From assembly GCA_035772405.1 (NCBI GenBank), contig JAYKKM010000337.1, positions 2,887,001 to 2,951,000 of the forward strand: a stretch of DNA of 64,000 nt, read 5' to 3'. This DNA is from Chrysogorgia sp. JL179-B06 (lineage: Eukaryota; Cnidaria; Anthozoa; Scleralcyonacea; Chrysogorgiidae). This document shows, piece by piece, positions 20,168 to 30,233 of the stretch; within the stretch, counting starts at the first letter, position 1, and the number at the start of each line of letters is the position of its first letter. The position numbers were made by a program, and so were the translations under genes. A model generated the notes under the pieces. The model did no database searches. It saw only the letters and a program-made list of their open reading frames with translations, and had not been told where the DNA came from.

Positions 20168-22968
20168 TTATGTGATCTTAAGACTCTGAGTGGCTCTCTC
20201 AATCAATGCTCCACACCCATGACATGTATCTTTAACAATCCATTCCTCAATCAGTTTAACAGCTGATTTTCTTTCAATTATTTTTAAAATGTCAAGCAAT
20301 TTTCCAACATTTCGAGCTGTATCCCTTTCCATCCAAATCTGTAAGAAATCCTTAGCTGCTCCTGATCCACCATGCGAAGAATGTTTTTGAATGATTGACT
20401 CGATTTCTTCATATGACAATTCTAAGTGACCAGCAAAATACCTTTTGTTAATATCAGTACCTTCGACTTCTATGTCTAAGTTTCTGCAAATCCTGTTACG
20501 ACTTACAGGGTCAATATTATTTATAGACCATGTTAGTTTATCATTAGGTAGTATTTTGCATGTTTTCTCGTTCACTTCTTTCTCGCATTTTTTGCACAAA
20601 TTGTTATTGCTGTGTTTATTGGTGTCTTCATTGCTGTCTTCATTGCTGCCACTGGATTCATTATAAGCACTGTTATTTTGTTCTATTATCATCGAAACTG
20701 ATTGTCCTAGCTTCTTTTTCGAGGAAGCTGCACTTTTATTTTCATTAGTCCCTGCCAGTAAAGACGACTTAGGACTTGAAACTTCACAACCAATAAAACC
20801 ATTTTCAGATTTACACCCATTTTCTGGATTTGAAGTACTATTCATGGTGGTGATGGTTGAACTTGAAGTATTACCGTGACTGTGCTTTCTTATCAAGGAA
20901 TGCCTTTTCTTTCTCGATGGTTGTTGTTTGATGCCTCCAGGTGCAGCCATTACAAGCCTGAATTCATCTCTTGTATTTCTCATCAATTTTGCAGCTTCAT
21001 CTTTTTTCAAATAAGTTATGTTGCAATCATTTACTGAGAGTAGACGAGACCCAACACACACATTCTCCCGAGATGCTGGTGTACCATCAATGACTTTGCT
21101 TACAATGTGAAAGAACTCCTTCTCTGAGTTGCTTTTCTTTGAGAAAAATAATTTAAAAAAAATTATATAAATTAATAATGGGTAGGGTAGGGTAGAGTAG
21201 AGCAGAGTAGAGTAGAGTAGAGTAGAGTAGAGTGCAGTAATAACAACATTGTCAATCATGACTTACTGGAGAACTGTTAAACATTAATCCAAGGGTCGTG
21301 TCCAGACTTGCTCCAAACACAACTTTCTTCTTTTCCTGCCTCCAGTAAATTTGGTCTGGGTGTTTCAAAGCAATTGTCCTTAAGACTTCTACCAGTCAGC
21401 CATTGAAAAACGTAAGCAAGAACATGTTTTCAAGTTGAACTTTTCAGTAGGTTTTCATGTATTTTGGTAATAAAACATAAAAATTAAAAAAAAAATTTAT
21501 TACCTTGGTAATATTCTTCCCTAGGTACAATCCTTTTGACTTGTATATCAACCTTGGGTGATTTAAAGAAGAGACTGTAGATATCATTCAGTTTTTTTCC
21601 TTTCAAATCTTGTCCATCGATGGACAATAATTCATCTCCCCTGTTTAACTGTTTGTGGATTTTTGATTTCCCATCCTTTCCTGACTTAACTTCAAAGATA
21701 AGAATGTGGTCAATAATCTCACTCTTTACCTAAGTCAATAAAAAAATACAATTTATCAATATCATTAGAAGTTTTACTTGACTCTGAAGTTGACCGCCAC
21801 TGAGGGCGTTGAAATGTCAGTCACCAACAATAGTCTTTCTCAAGACTATACAACAACCTGGATGATCAACTTCACACATCTAATGATACTCCTAGGTTCA
21901 AACAATTTTTTCAAACCATTTATCATTAGAAGTGTGAAGTGGTCTAGTTGAGAAAGAGTAGGTCAGTACTCATGGTGCTGTTTAGACAGCTTCGGCAGCA
22001 GTCATATATATTATTGGCATATCAGTCTGACTTGCTTGAGTAACATGTATTAGTTGTTGGCTATACCATTTACTTTATCAATAGTTGTTGGCTATACCAT
22101 TTAGTTTGTCTTTCAACAAAATAAAAATTAGTGATACAAAAGTGTAATGTGCTATGTAGGCAATGTAGAAATACAAATTAAATACAAGTACTCTAAAATA
22201 AAATACTCTAATCTAAAATATATTTTTTTATTTTATGTACAGATACGTACAGGTATATGCAAATTTTTTTCTTTGTCAGCATAATATTAGCATGCATTTA
22301 CTAGAGGCCGAATCAGCATCTATCTATGTTGGTTGTCTCTCTATTATGCTGTAAGATTTTGATTCCATGAAATTACCTTTGAATAGAAATGTGCAAGACG
22401 AAATCCAAGATTTTTTGAATCAATTTCTAATGTCATTTCCTTTTCTTTACCCCATACTTTAATGTTTACCAGAGGATCAATGGCCTTCCGGATTGACAAA
22501 TGCACAGAACATTTGCCATTTTTTGTCAACTTTACAAGATCTTCACTTTCTTTAACTCTCGTCGTTGGATTTTCATCAACGGCAGTAATCCAATCAAATT
22601 GTTCTACACTTTCCGTGGCAGGCGTTCCTTCAATAATTTGTTTTATTACGTTAAAACAAGTTCCAGTTTCAGGACACTATAACGAAATGAAATTCAATAA
22701 TGCATGCCATTAAGTTCAATCAACCAACTTTACTGTGAAGGTAACACAAAATAATAAAAGCTTTTTTACCAAGATATAATTATCTATTGAGACTAACCTC
22801 AACAACAACTGCAGTAATACCCAGGTCCTCATCTTTACTTTTTTTCTCAAGGACAAGCTCTTTCTCTGCTCCCCACTCAAGAAAATCTGGCCAAAGTAAA
22901 CAATTCCTTCCCTCTTCGTTCAAATCATCCCATTCTACCTTTTTAGATTTTTTGTCACTCATTTCCAT
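20168..22968 (-). CDS. Three-PDZ, Death-domain scaffold protein
   Basis: Five minus-strand exons, all phases closing: 22968-22798, 22676-22377, 21729-21504, 21388-21267 and 21136-20168; about 595 residues. PDZ-like units lie at about 40-135 (LGITAVVVE ... DWITAVDENP), 140-222 (LGFRLAHFY ... GDELLSIDGQDL) and 252-337 (LGLMFNSSP ... GSRLLSVNDCNI). A Ser/Asn-rich linker with a CKKC...C cluster follows, then a Death domain at about 485-580. The Death domain call rests on the final helices, IWMERDTARNVGKLLDILK and ERKSAVKLIEEW, which resemble the MyD88/IRAK type. The tail has CHGCG. The expected role is a membrane- or receptor-linked adaptor recruiting Death-domain partners; that is inference. I know no standard animal protein with this combination. 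Upstream lies the kappaB-type array at 23310-23570. Confidence 0.8.
21783..21895 (+). repeat. Single arm of the palindromic repeat
   Basis: In intron 2 of the PDZ-Death gene: TCAGTCACCAACAATAGTCT, then TTTCTCAAGACTA, then ACAACCTGGATGATCAACTT, matching one arm of 16638-16813. Confidence 0.7.
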
Positions 22969-23184
22969 AATAGAAACTTTTTGTCTTTAGTATTAACTCA
23001 ACACTGGAGTGAAAGCAATAATATTAAGTGCATGATGAGTTGATGTTATTAACATAATTATATGTATGATATAACAAATTGCAAGTCTGCATATGTGCCT
23101 GAGTACAAGCTAGGCCATAACCAAAGCATTTTACAAGCTTAATTCAGATGGATTCAAATATTCAAACCTCTGAAGGGAAGAATT

Positions 23185-23275
23185 TATTTATTTATTTATT
23201 TAAACATTTGCCAGCCCTATTACACCCCTTGATAACAAGGCAACATATAGTAATAACAACAAATACAGTATAATA
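23185..23275 (-). mobile_element. Probable LINE-like tail
   Basis: Read on the minus strand, this segment ends in (AAAT)5-like repeats after GGGTGTAATAGGGCTGGC, the same style of tail as the elements at 1490-1770. No coding part remains. Confidence 0.35.
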
Positions 23276-23309
23276 ACAACTACAAAAATATCTAAATCAA
23301 TAAACAAAT

Positions 23310-23570
23310 ATTCCTCATGGGAATTCCCAATCCCAATTCCTCAGGGAATTCCCAATTCCTCACGGGAATTCCCAATTCCTCACGGGAATTCCCAATTCCT
23401 CACGGGAATTCCCAATTCCTCACGGGAATTCCCAATTCCTCACGGGAATTCCCAATTCCTCACGGGAATTCCCAATTCCTCACGGGAATTCCCAATTCCT
23501 CACGGGAATTCCCAATTCTTCATGGGAAATTCCCAATTATTCCATGGGAATTCCCTTATTCCCACTTGTA
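23310..23570. repeat. 20-bp minisatellite carrying kappaB-type palindromes
   Basis: Tandem units of CACGGGAATTCCCAATTCCT. I count 11 perfect GGGAATTCCC decamers (first at 23319-23328, last at 23546-23555) and one GGGAAATTCCC. Both words fit the Rel/NF-kappaB consensus GGGRNWYYCC. The array sits in the 1.2-kb divergent intergenic region, about 340 bp upstream of the PDZ-Death start codon and 630 bp upstream of the racemase start codon. All six frames can be open because of the unit length, but this is not a gene. Whether Rel proteins bind here is inference. Confidence 0.85.
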
Positions 23571-24194
23571 AATATACGCAATGCCTCATAAATAGACTTT
23601 GAGTTAGAACTATCTATTTCACCTCTCAATTTAGTTAAAGATGTATTATGAATCACGATTCAATTCATTGATTTACCGAGTACCGACTATAAAGTCTATC
23701 GATATGCTTTGGAATTTGAACAACAAATTTGAGCTTTGCCTGAATGTTGACATGGTGTATTGAGATCTGAGTCTGGTCTTCCCACAACAATTATTTTAAA
23801 ACGAAACCAAATTTGACACCACAGGCTACGATCACTTCATCAATAATCAAATTATACCTTCTAGCTTGCCGCCATAAATTATAATATTGGACAATTTATA
23901 CTAATACTGGATATATTCTATGTCTGCAGTGAAAATACCGAATACAGGACAACGATATATAATGCAATATTTATAATTAAATAATGTAGAAACTAATAGT
24001 TTATTACTAATACCTTAGTCAAGTGTCAAAACACAACCACAAAATCGTAGTTCGTTGTAGAAAGACTAGAGGAGGGAACATAATACATTATTGACACGGT
24101 TGACGTGCCATAACAGTGGGTGGTGGTGTTGTGTGGCTGCGGGCAGCGGGCAGCGTATCGCCGTACGGTTATTTAGACGCACTATTCTACGAAC
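23571..24194. promoter_or_regulatory. Upstream region of the racemase-like gene
   Basis: Mostly AT-rich with a short GC-rich, CpG-containing patch at 24100-24180 (GCGGGCAGCGTATCGCCG) just before the start codon, which suits a TATA-less promoter. No other element is recognised. Confidence 0.4.
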
Positions 24195-27100
24195 ATGAGC
24201 GTTCTGGGAATAAGTAAGGAAAGAATAGAAGAAGCGAGATTAGTTGTTGATGAAAGCCCTCTAGTTGTGAGAACACCGCTTCTTAAAAATGTGGGAGAAA
24301 ATTTTGGTTTGGATGATCTTTTATATCAAGTTCACTTCAAGCTGGAAAGCCTGCAAAAAAACTGGTGAGCCTGTGTGCATGTGGAGGGGGTGGAGGTAGA
24401 GGGAATGAGAGACCCACCAAGGTTGTTTTCTCAGGATTCAGAAGCTTTACGGGGACAAAAACCCCAAGTGAATGGGTATTCTATAATTATATACCCAATA
24501 CCTATTCACATGCACCAATTCACACCCGGCATTGACCCACCCATGACAAACCCACTCAGGACAGAGTGCCAGGTTTAGAAGTAGTATTTTTTATTTCAGT
24601 GTTAGGACTAGAGTTTTTATTTTTAAAGATATTTTAGAGTAACCTGGTTTGTATTTCTGCCTTTAATGTGGTTGTATTCTATGCTCCAGTAGGTGTGAAT
24701 GCAGGTGGGGTCAGGGGTGACACCTTAAAAATCAAGGCCAGAGATACAGATCTGTCCCCTATGTTTAAGCATGTCATTTGTATTCATATGATGATCTAGC
24801 AATTCCTTAATTTTCCTTTGCATAATTTTAATAATTATATTTATTCGGGATACCCATGTCACCATAGTGTGTTTTTAATAATTTTAAATGTTAATTGAAG
24901 TGATGATGCTGTTTTGGCAGAATAATACAATAGAGACTCATTAATGGCATATAAAACTGATTTGCTGTAAGTAAGGCATATTGGCAAGTCATTTATGTAT
25001 AATATTATTAAGCAATGTGGTAAGGCAAGTTGCTGACGCCCAGCTTTGCTTTATTAACTAATATCCTTAGGTTCTTTTAAAACACGAGGCCTTGCAAATC
25101 AGCTTGCTCATTTACCAGCAAAAGTATTGAAAGAGAAGCAAAGATTGGTGGCCATGTCTGCAGGGAACTACGGAAAAGCATTTGCGTTTGCAGCAAATCA
25201 GCTTGGTATACCAGCCACTGTGTGTATGCCAGATACAGCTCCTGCAAGTAAAGTCAAAGTTATTCAGGTACAGTGTATGAGTGCTGACACCATTGTCTGT
25301 TTACTGATAGTCTGGTAGTAGCATGGTGATAAATATTGAATTTTATTGATTTAATTCCTTTACAGGGATACAATGCTAATGTGGAGAGAGTTCCATCAAA
25401 CAAACTAAAGCAAACTATTGATAATCATATTGTCAATGATGGGATGTATTTTTTGCATGCCTTTGATGATACTGACTTGATTTGTGGAACTGCCAGGTTT
25501 GTCAAGCTCGTGTATTTGCAGAATTTGTTTACATTTCTTTGTTGATGTTCATTGTTGAACCTGTGCGTGAGTGAAACTTGAAACCAGTATTTTTATGTTA
25601 TGGAGGGAGGAGTCCCACTGCATATATAATGGGGGAAAATGTTTGTTTTTAGTTGAAAGGTAATGTTATATTGTTATTCACCTTTAACCCTTTACGCCTC
25701 AGCAGTGATCAGCATCTATCTTCTCCTAATAATATCAATGGTTAACCAAGTTGAGAGGTAATGAGAATAAAGGAAATGATCACCAAAGATAAACTGCCAT
25801 CAAAATTGAACTTTTCTGTTCTAAATAACCCTCCCTCTGCTGAGCATATCACACAGAAATCAAGCCTATTCATCTATAAATATATTATCCACTATTTATT
25901 TTAGTGCTGGTTTAGAAGTATTGGATGACATCCCAAATCCTGACATTGTTATTGTTTGTTGTGGAGGTGGTGGCTTGTTAGCTGGTGTTGCAGCAGCCAT
26001 GAAAGTTCATTCAAGGAAAAATACAAGAATCTTTGGAGCTGAACCAGAAGGAGGTCTGAGTGACAAGTTGTTGTTTTGAGTGCTTCAAGATCATTAATAT
26101 AATGTTCTTTTCATTGTTTCAAGTTATTACTCCTGTTAAAGTTACATTATTTTATTTAACTGATATTTACATATACCGGTACTGTACAATTCTTTTGGAA
26201 TTACAGCCCCTAAAATGTTCAGAAGCAAGCAAACTGGAAAAGCAGTAACTTTGGAGACAATGAACACAATAGCTGTTGGCCTTGCCCCACCTATGGCAGG
26301 TTTGTTGAAAAAATGTTGAAAAAGTGTTAAAATGTTGAAAAAAAATGTTGAAAAAGTGTTAATGCAACAGTAACAGAACTATGGAACAAACTCCATGCAA
26401 AATACATAATCAATCTTAGATATTTAGATAATTAGCTCAAACATTGGACCATCCTACACACTATTTCCAGCAATATCATACACCAACTTTTTAGCAGGGG
26501 CAGTGTGGCTCAAAAATAGGGCCCGGGAAACTATTCGATAAGGGCCCACTGCTCACAGTGGGAGAGCAGGGAGTGTTATTGTTTGGGGCCTGCTTAGATG
26601 GGCCCACCATCACCAGATTTTCGGGGGCCCACCGGGAAATCTCCCAGTGTCCTGATAGGCCACGCCACCCCTGCCTTTTAGAGTTAATTGATTTGTATTT
26701 ACACTGCTTGTGCATGATCACAATACTTTCATATTACTGGAATCAAGAGATCAATTAAAAATATAAGCAATTTAAAAATAAGAATGTATTGTATTTATAT
26801 GCTGTACAAACATGCAAGTATTTCTGATTTTATCCTTCAGGAGAAAAGACATTTGAAGTTATAAATGAATTTGTTGAAGATATCCTTTTAGTGTCAGATG
26901 ATGAAATAAAAAAGTATGTTTCATTCACTTTACATTGAATTTCATATTACAATGCATGTACTAGTACTTTTGTATTTCCATAGACAATGTATTGGATAAT
27001 GTGCCCTTCTTTAGGTCACTGATGATGATCTAAATATAAATACAGTGATGTTATTTTTCTTGTTCCCTTAGAGCAATGAGAGTCCTTTATGAAGGTGGTT

Positions 27101-27246
27101 TAGTGGTTGAACCATCAGGTGCTGCTGCCTTTGCTGCTATTCTTGCTAAAAAGGTTCCCAACATCACACAAGGATCACAAATTGTTGTTTTCATAACTGG
27201 GTCAAATATTACACCTGATGAACTTAATGAACTCATTAGCATTTAA
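24195..27246 (+). CDS. Serine racemase / threonine dehydratase-like PLP enzyme (frameshift in exon 1)
   Basis: Seven exons: 24195-24364, 25071-25267, 25366-25496, 25905-26053, 26207-26299, 26841-26913 and 27072-27246. Fold-type II PLP enzyme of about 328 residues (serine racemase is ~340). Landmarks: LQKTGSFKTRG with the Schiff-base lysine (about K60), SAGNYGKA (86-92), the phosphate-binding GGGGLLAG loop (about 186) and EPSGAAAFAA near the end. Family members racemise or dehydrate serine or deaminate threonine; which reaction applies here cannot be told. Anomaly: exon 1 ends with a run of seven A (24355-24361). One A fewer would give the invariant KTGS frame. As written, every downstream exon is out of frame from residue 56, so this is either an assembly indel or a disabled allele. 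The other six exons join in perfect phase. Confidence 0.82.
25703..25798 (+). repeat. GATCAGCATC-family repeat, 3'-truncated
   Basis: In intron 3 of the racemase-like gene. It matches the first ~95 bp of the family and stops after AAAGATAAACTG. Confidence 0.8.
26495..26673. mobile_element. hAT-like MITE in racemase intron 5
   Basis: The 179-bp segment begins CAGGGGCAGTGTGGC and ends GCCACGCCACCCCTG, imperfect inverted termini. It is flanked by near-identical octamers CTTTTTAG (26487-26494) and CCTTTTAG (26674-26681). The 8-bp duplication and CAGGG ends suggest hAT. GGGCCC-rich interior, no ORF of its own. Confidence 0.65.
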
Positions 27247-28484
27247 AGAATAACTTAAAATCCTGAAATTATATTCCTGGATAACTTATCCAGTCCAAAT
27301 AGAGAAGTCTTATCCAAATACAGATAGATGTGCTATGGCGACAGACATAATTTATCCAACAGATCGCGAGTTATCCATATAAGCCCTATTTATTTCATCT
27401 CGTCTTACTCTGATGAAGGGCTCCATTTGAACTAAAACTCTTGGCAGTTTGCCACCTTTTCACTTTGCTATATATCCAAAACACTGTCTATGCAGCACGT
27501 AACTCTACTTTTTTTCTAACCAGCAGACATTGATCAAGTCCATCTCTCTAGGAGAAAGTTCAGGGATTATTCACTCTTCTTGCTTGCTGCTAATGCTTCA
27601 CAGTTCAATTGCCATTCCTCCAGCCTAGAGTAATCCCATTGCCGATACATGGGCGATCATCAAGCTCATATCCTCAGAACTAACCTTCTGATTGCCGGTG
27701 AGACACTCTAACCATTGAGCCACCGAGACTCAGATGGAATTGAACCAGCACATCATTGTAACCTTCGCTCTCCATCTGAGTCTTGGTGGCTCAATGGTTA
27801 GAGCATCTTACCGGCAATCAGAAGGTTACAGGTTCGATTCCTGTCTGGGACTCAGAATCATTTTTCTGAGGATACGAGCTTGACGATCACCCATGTATCG
27901 TCTGTCTACTCCAAGCTCTCCCACATTCACTACAGCAGTGTGTATATTAACACAAAATGTATACTGCGAATACAGCCGCTATTTCGTCGCTCACGGCCGC
28001 TGGAAATAACAGCTGTATTTGCAGGCTAAATAAAATGTCACAACTACAAAATGTAGCAGTGATAATCTTATTCTATATTGATCAGTCTTTAATAGCTTTC
28101 AATTTATATAAAATATATTCTTTACAAAACAATTTCAATCCCTAATAATACATGGTTTGTGACATAGTATAGTTGACTAGATAATTATTATAAAAACTGG
28201 AATTTAATTAAAAAGGACTATGGAGAAAGTGACAATTCCTTCACAACCACGACCGAAAAGATTTGTAGAAAAGTTCCAGTCAAATTTCCATTGTTTTTTG
28301 CATGTTCTTACATCTTGAAAATTGCAACATTGGAAATTTATTTGTGCACAATCTTTCCAGTCAATTAAAATGAACACTTAGGTAAAACTTGACCCAAAAT
28401 ATGAGAAGTCATTGCCATTTTTATCAACACACATCTTTGTGGATCACACGACTAAGCTTGATAAATGGTAGGAAAAGCCCTCAC
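27247..28484. other. Tail-to-tail intergenic DNA with inverted tRNA-like units
   Basis: Contains the 3' UTRs of the racemase-like gene and CENP-L. A plus-strand TTTATT at about 28336 gives a minus-strand AATAAA for CENP-L. Two tRNA-like SINE units face each other at about 27650-27735 (minus) and 27775-27905 (plus). No other gene is seen. Confidence 0.5.
27775..27905 (+). repeat. tRNA-like SINE unit, paired with an inverted copy
   Basis: A box TGGCTCAATGG and B box GGTTCGATTCC are both intact; arms are GAGTCT and GGGACTC. The 3' extension runs to GATACGAGCTTGACGATCAC, then CATGTATCG. The copy at 27650-27735 is in the opposite orientation and shares ATACATGGGCGATCATCAAG. The unit at 3205-3300 is the third close relative. 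Confidence 0.75.
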
Positions 28485-29654
28485 TTAATATGACTTAAAT
28501 GTCTCAGTAAATGAGAGGTCTGTAAGCTGTGCAAACTGATGCAGAATATAACAGACATAGTTCTTCTGAAGAATCTTGACCCTCCCTTCCTTTCCGATGA
28601 ATGCAAGAGATGTCCCGATTGTAGTCAACTGCATTTGATCTAGATGGATCTTAAAATGATGGTAAAAATGAGACTCTAATGATTTCAGGAAGTTCAATGC
28701 TTCTTCATTTGTGAAAAACTCTGTGCTAGAGTTGTGAACAGCATCCCATATCAGTTTCGCATCTTTTGCAGCAATGTTAAAACATATGGTGTCCAACCCT
28801 GGTACAACTGATGGTACATGGTATGTTAGTTCCGTGGGGTGGGTTGGGTCACCAATACCAGAACACAATGACACCAACCATGCCAGATCCATTGGTGAAA
28901 ACATAAACGGTGAAACCTTGCAACCAAATTGACCCTGTAGCCACTGCAGAAAACTGTCTTTTAGCAAAACAGAACTCTTGATTAAAACAACAGGTAATGA
29001 TATCAACTCGCAACTGTCATAGACAATACTTGATACATTCCTTCGTTTACTTCCCTTCTCATCTGGTGTAACAATTTCTTTATCGATTCTTCCACATGTA
29101 CACAACACTGCAATCAAATCCGGAGTCGAGTCCTTTTGCGCGTTTTCTTTATCCTTGGCAGAAAAAACTTTAATTTCAACACCATATTCATCAACTGAAT
29201 CACCCTCTACTTTTCGAAATGATGTTTTTATCCTCTTCGTCTGATTCCCTGTTCCACGTTCAGGCTGCTCAGCCGCCAAAAGCCATGCATTCAACCGTCT
29301 TTCGTAAGTCTGTAACGATTTTTTATCAAACTTTAAGCGATAAAAAGGCGAAGCACGATAAACTCTCCATGTTTTATTGACAATAACGGAAGAAAGACCT
29401 TCACTTGATTCTTTACTACCGTTTGTTATCCGTAACGGTTGTTGTCGTCGTTTTTCAGTTGTTTGTTTTTTCTGTCGCGAAGCAGGCAATGGCGTCCTTG
29501 ATACAACTCTTGAACGTTGATTAAACTTTGTATATGGTGTATATCTTCTCAGAGTAACAGGAGTTTTAGCAATGGACTCATTTTCTCCCGATAAACGATG
29601 GAAAATATCCACTTCTGGCGTCCCGAAAAGCTTCTTCTTCCTCTTTGTTGCCAT
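28485..29654 (-). CDS. CENPL: Centromere protein L (CENP-L), CCAN subunit
   Basis: Single-exon gene, 389 residues, ATG at 29654 (human CENP-L is 344). CENP-L pairs with CENP-N in the constitutive centromere-associated network and contacts CENP-A nucleosomes through its partner. Recognised by order of motifs: a basic N-terminus with TP sites; TWRVYRASPFYRLKF and ERRLNAWLLAAEQ (human WTLYSLTPLYKF and RLLNAFIVAEKQ); IWDAVHN; and the C-terminal signature SHFYHHFKIHL followed by a strand-rich end. The extra length is mainly in the N-terminal disordered part. It lacks introns, unlike its neighbours. It shares a 579-bp divergent promoter with SEC13. Confidence 0.92.
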   Translation of the reverse strand: MATKRKKKLFGTPEVDIFHRLSGENESIAKTPVTLRRYTPYTKFNQRSRVVSRTPLPASRQKKQTTEKRRQQPLRITNGSKESSEGLSSVIVNKTWRVYRASPFYRLKFDKKSLQTYERRLNAWLLAAEQPERGTGNQTKRIKTSFRKVEGDSVDEYGVEIKVFSAKDKENAQKDSTPDLIAVLCTCGRIDKEIVTPDEKGSKRRNVSSIVYDSCELISLPVVLIKSSVLLKDSFLQWLQGQFGCKVSPFMFSPMDLAWLVSLCSGIGDPTHPTELTYHVPSVVPGLDTICFNIAAKDAKLIWDAVHNSSTEFFTNEEALNFLKSLESHFYHHFKIHLDQMQLTTIGTSLAFIGKEGRVKILQKNYVCYILHQFAQLTDLSFTETFKSY

Positions 29655-30233
29655 TTGCAGGTTTGTTTGGGAAATTTTAAATTTATTTTATTTTAATTTT
29701 AAATTTATTTATTTTAATTTATTTGCGCGTAGCCTGAGTCTAGTGCCAGTCTTATTGCGTTTCACGCGTATACACAAATATACATATATACATATATACA
29801 TATTAAAAAAGACTAGCTTGTTTAATTTCGAACAAAAATGTGTCAAAATGTATTTCATTTTCTGTTCTTTTTCTGCACTGGTTTATGGTATGAGACTATG
29901 AGAAACGTTAATTCTGCTATTTATTTATTTTTATTTCTTAATGCGCTTTGCCCAAATCGCAATTCATTACTTGGATTAGTCATTGCCTTACAAAAATCAT
30001 TTTCCAAAACACTCGAATTCTAGATTTCTACTATAATTTATTCACTTTTTGGATAGTCCGCTGGACAGTGACATGGCAACGAGGTAGGTAAAGGCTCAAT
30101 CCCATTGTGCCACGTTTGGATTTTTATGATCAGCAAATACATGTAAAATGGTAATGAGAAACTACTGCTCGTGTTTCTAAAACGCGGACAAAATTTGTAG
30201 AATAATAACCTTTGTATTGATATCTTGTTCGTT
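29655..30233. promoter_or_regulatory. Divergent promoter, CENP-L / SEC13
   Basis: 579 bp between divergent start codons. AT-rich, with ATTTTAATTTATTT-type runs near the CENP-L side and an ACATATATACATATATACAT stretch at about 29781. An upstream non-coding SEC13 exon may exist, since CGTTATGCAG|GTTTCTG at 30230-30240 could also be read as a splice acceptor. Confidence 0.45.

Noticed and set aside
23317..23571. 84-residue frame with repeated GIPNSSREFP-type units
   Set aside because: Produced by the 20-bp kappaB-type minisatellite; no conserved domain and no splice or start context.
28485..29654. First read as a DONSON-like replication protein
   Set aside because: The motif order TWRVYRASPFY, ERRLNAWLLAAEQ, IWDAVH and SHFYHHFKIHL fits CENP-L along its whole length and explains the C-terminus much better.
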